Shown here: positions 50,508 through 51,028 of the stretch, one piece after another
How the letters are laid out: every line of letters starts with the position of its first letter
Position numbering within the stretch: position 1 is the stretch's first letter
Assembly (NCBI GenBank): GCA_934533135.1
Contig: CAKTBG010000018.1
Location: 1 to 51,028 of the forward strand
Origin: an uncultured Faecalibacterium sp.
GTDB taxonomy: Bacteria > Bacillota > Clostridia > Oscillospirales > Ruminococcaceae
Direction of reading: 5' to 3'
DNA: 51,028 nt
Translations under genes and position numbers: made by a program
The notes under the pieces: generated by a model
Databases searched by the model: none
What the model saw: the letters and a program-made list of their open reading frames with translations, nothing else
Told to the model about the DNA's origin: nothing

Positions 50508-51028
50508 AACTTTCGCTCCCTACTTATTCGACGAATAAGTAACCGTTGGTATACCTTTACTCCATTTACTACACCGGCTGCATTTAAGTCGTAGGTTCCT
50601 TTTTTTCCAAATAATTCAAAATACCGTTTCTGGCACTCTTCCGATGTATACACTTTAGTTTTTAATCCATACAAGTCCATATTTTCACACATACCCACAA
50701 TTTCAAATTGTTCCGGGCAGTGCTTAAACAAGTATGTAATAGGAACCCCCATAATTCCGCTACATCTTCCGTTTAATAAATATTCGTCCGTAGCGGAGTT
50801 TTCCTTCAATATACGGTCCGTCTTTTCCTGTTCTTGACTCGATTCCGGCGAGACCTCTAATATTTCCAGCTGCAAGGCCGACAATTTCAAATTGCTCTGG
50901 GCTATGCCTGAACAAGAAGGTGATTGGCACTCCCATAACTCCATTACATTCCGGTCGGTCGGTCGGTCGGTCGGTCGGTCGGTCGGTCGGTCGGTCGGTC
51001 GGTCGGTCGGTCGGTCGGTCGGTCGGTC
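50504..51028 (-). CDS. EcoRI-family adenine methyltransferase, C-terminal part, distal frame (partial)
   Basis: Only the 3' end is in the window; the catalytic part lies beyond the right edge. This frame reads through the GGTC repeat (as repeated Asp-Arg-Pro-Thr), then 60 codons of unrelated sequence, then the module CSGIMGVPITYLFKHCPEQF EIVG... ending YQRLLIRRISRERKL. The module matches the C-terminus of EcoRI-type m6A methyltransferases. The stop TGA overlaps the nuclease ATG. Which frame joins the unseen N-terminus depends on repeat number. The ATG at 50944 is internal, not a real start. Confidence 0.7.
   Translation of the reverse strand, partial: DRPTDRPTDRPTDRPTDRPTDRPTDRNVMELWECQSPSCSGIAQSNLKLSALQLEILEVSPESSQEQEKTDRILKENSATDEYLLNGRCSGIMGVPITYLFKHCPEQFEIVGMCENMDLYGLKTKVYTSEECQKRYFELFGKKGTYDLNAAGVVNGVKVYQRLLIRRISRERKL
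50760..51028 (-). CDS. EcoRI-family adenine methyltransferase, C-terminal part, proximal frame (partial)
   Basis: Alternative frame of the same gene. After the repeat it reads PECNGVMGVPITFLFRHSPE and QFEIVGLAAGNIRGLAGIES, ending YGRIFIKRKM and TAG at 50762-50760. This is a complete, shorter version of the same C-terminal module, homologous to the distal one. Translation stopping here leaves about 250 nt before the nuclease start, so coupling would be lost. Confidence 0.7.
   Translation of the reverse strand, partial: PTDRPTDRPTDRPTDRPTDRPTDRPECNGVMGVPITFLFRHSPEQFEIVGLAAGNIRGLAGIESRTGKDGPYIEGKLRYGRIFIKRKM
50953..51028. repeat. (GGTC)19 tandem repeat, runs off the window edge
   Basis: Nineteen perfect tetranucleotide units lie inside the methyltransferase reading frame. 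Because 4 is not a multiple of 3, each unit gained or lost changes the downstream frame, while every frame through the repeat itself stays open. This is the classical structure of slipped-strand phase variation. Perfect identity of all units implies active length change or recent expansion. Confidence 0.95.

Noticed and set aside
50504..50944. 146-residue protein starting at ATG 50944
   Set aside because: The ATG is internal to a longer frame that stays open through the GGTC repeat to the window edge; the first 60 residues are the out-of-frame reading of the proximal module.
50953..51028. CRISPR-like or assembly-artifact reading of the GGTC tract
   Set aside because: Units are 4 bp without spacers, so it is not CRISPR. 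An artifact is possible because it touches the edge, but its exact position inside a methyltransferase frame, with three meaningful downstream frames, makes a real repeat more likely.

Overview
The window looks like a chromosomal segment of a Faecalibacterium-type gut Firmicute (Oscillospiraceae). This rests on several things seen in the sequence: GC-rich clostridial housekeeping genes with strong AAAGGAG-type ribosome sites, a preQ1-III riboswitch in front of queT (a class whose known structure came from F. prausnitzii), a ZTP riboswitch in front of fhs, a group-B-like [FeFe] hydrogenase, and seven copies of an interspersed palindromic repeat built on CCTCTC...GAGAGG that I associate with this genus. 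No rRNA, prophage, integrase or CRISPR array is visible.

Layout from left to right. 1-578: a tRNA-Arg cut by the window edge and two decayed tRNA-Arg-like copies in a diverged tandem repeat. 0.6-3.3 kb: trkH and pepT. 3.5-3.95 kb: a 47-residue membrane peptide facing a convergent antisense promoter, a candidate type I toxin-antitoxin locus. 4.0-12.2 kb: an iron island (DUF3793 protein, feoA-feoA-feoB, a Cys-rich FeoB partner, a DtxR-like regulator and a CydDC-like ABC pair) with related GTTA...TAAC operators. 12.4-15.7 kb: LysR regulator, citXG and citC, without the citrate lyase itself. 15.7-26 kb: accessory genes. These include a nuclease/transposase remnant, a lipoprotein, a large protein with an inactivated helicase domain and seven HA repeats, a 2-hydroxyacid dehydrogenase, a GDPD, a TetR-controlled membrane protein with two matching operators, and a bilQ-bilR-bilS operon (gut bilirubin reduction). 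26.3-26.9 kb: a type II toxin-antitoxin pair. 27.0-36.3 kb: tRNA-Ala, plsY, der, a DUF512 radical SAM protein, DUF177-rpmF, pgi, dacA and mtaB. 36.6-49.3 kb: hydrogenase, small exported proteins, a pyridoxal-type kinase, trmL, degV, queT, secA, an M20 amidohydrolase and fhs.

49.3-51.0 kb is visibly AT-rich and looks acquired. It holds a DUF262-HNH nuclease gene preceded by the 3' end of an EcoRI-family adenine methyltransferase gene. At the very edge the methyltransferase carries 19 tandem GGTC units. Tetranucleotide slippage there would switch among three outcomes: a proximal C-terminal module, a second C-terminal module encoded downstream in another frame, or truncation. Only the frame that reaches the second module ends in an ATGA overlap with the nuclease start. 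This three-state, nuclease-coupled phase switch is the most striking system in the window.

How the genes work together: the iron genes appear to form one metal-responsive regulon; BilQ probably controls its own operon through a palindrome on the -35 box; and folate and queuosine-precursor genes are under riboswitches. The interspersed repeats pack against stop codons, and two of them carry a shared 60-nt two-stem structure that probably ends transcription in both directions.
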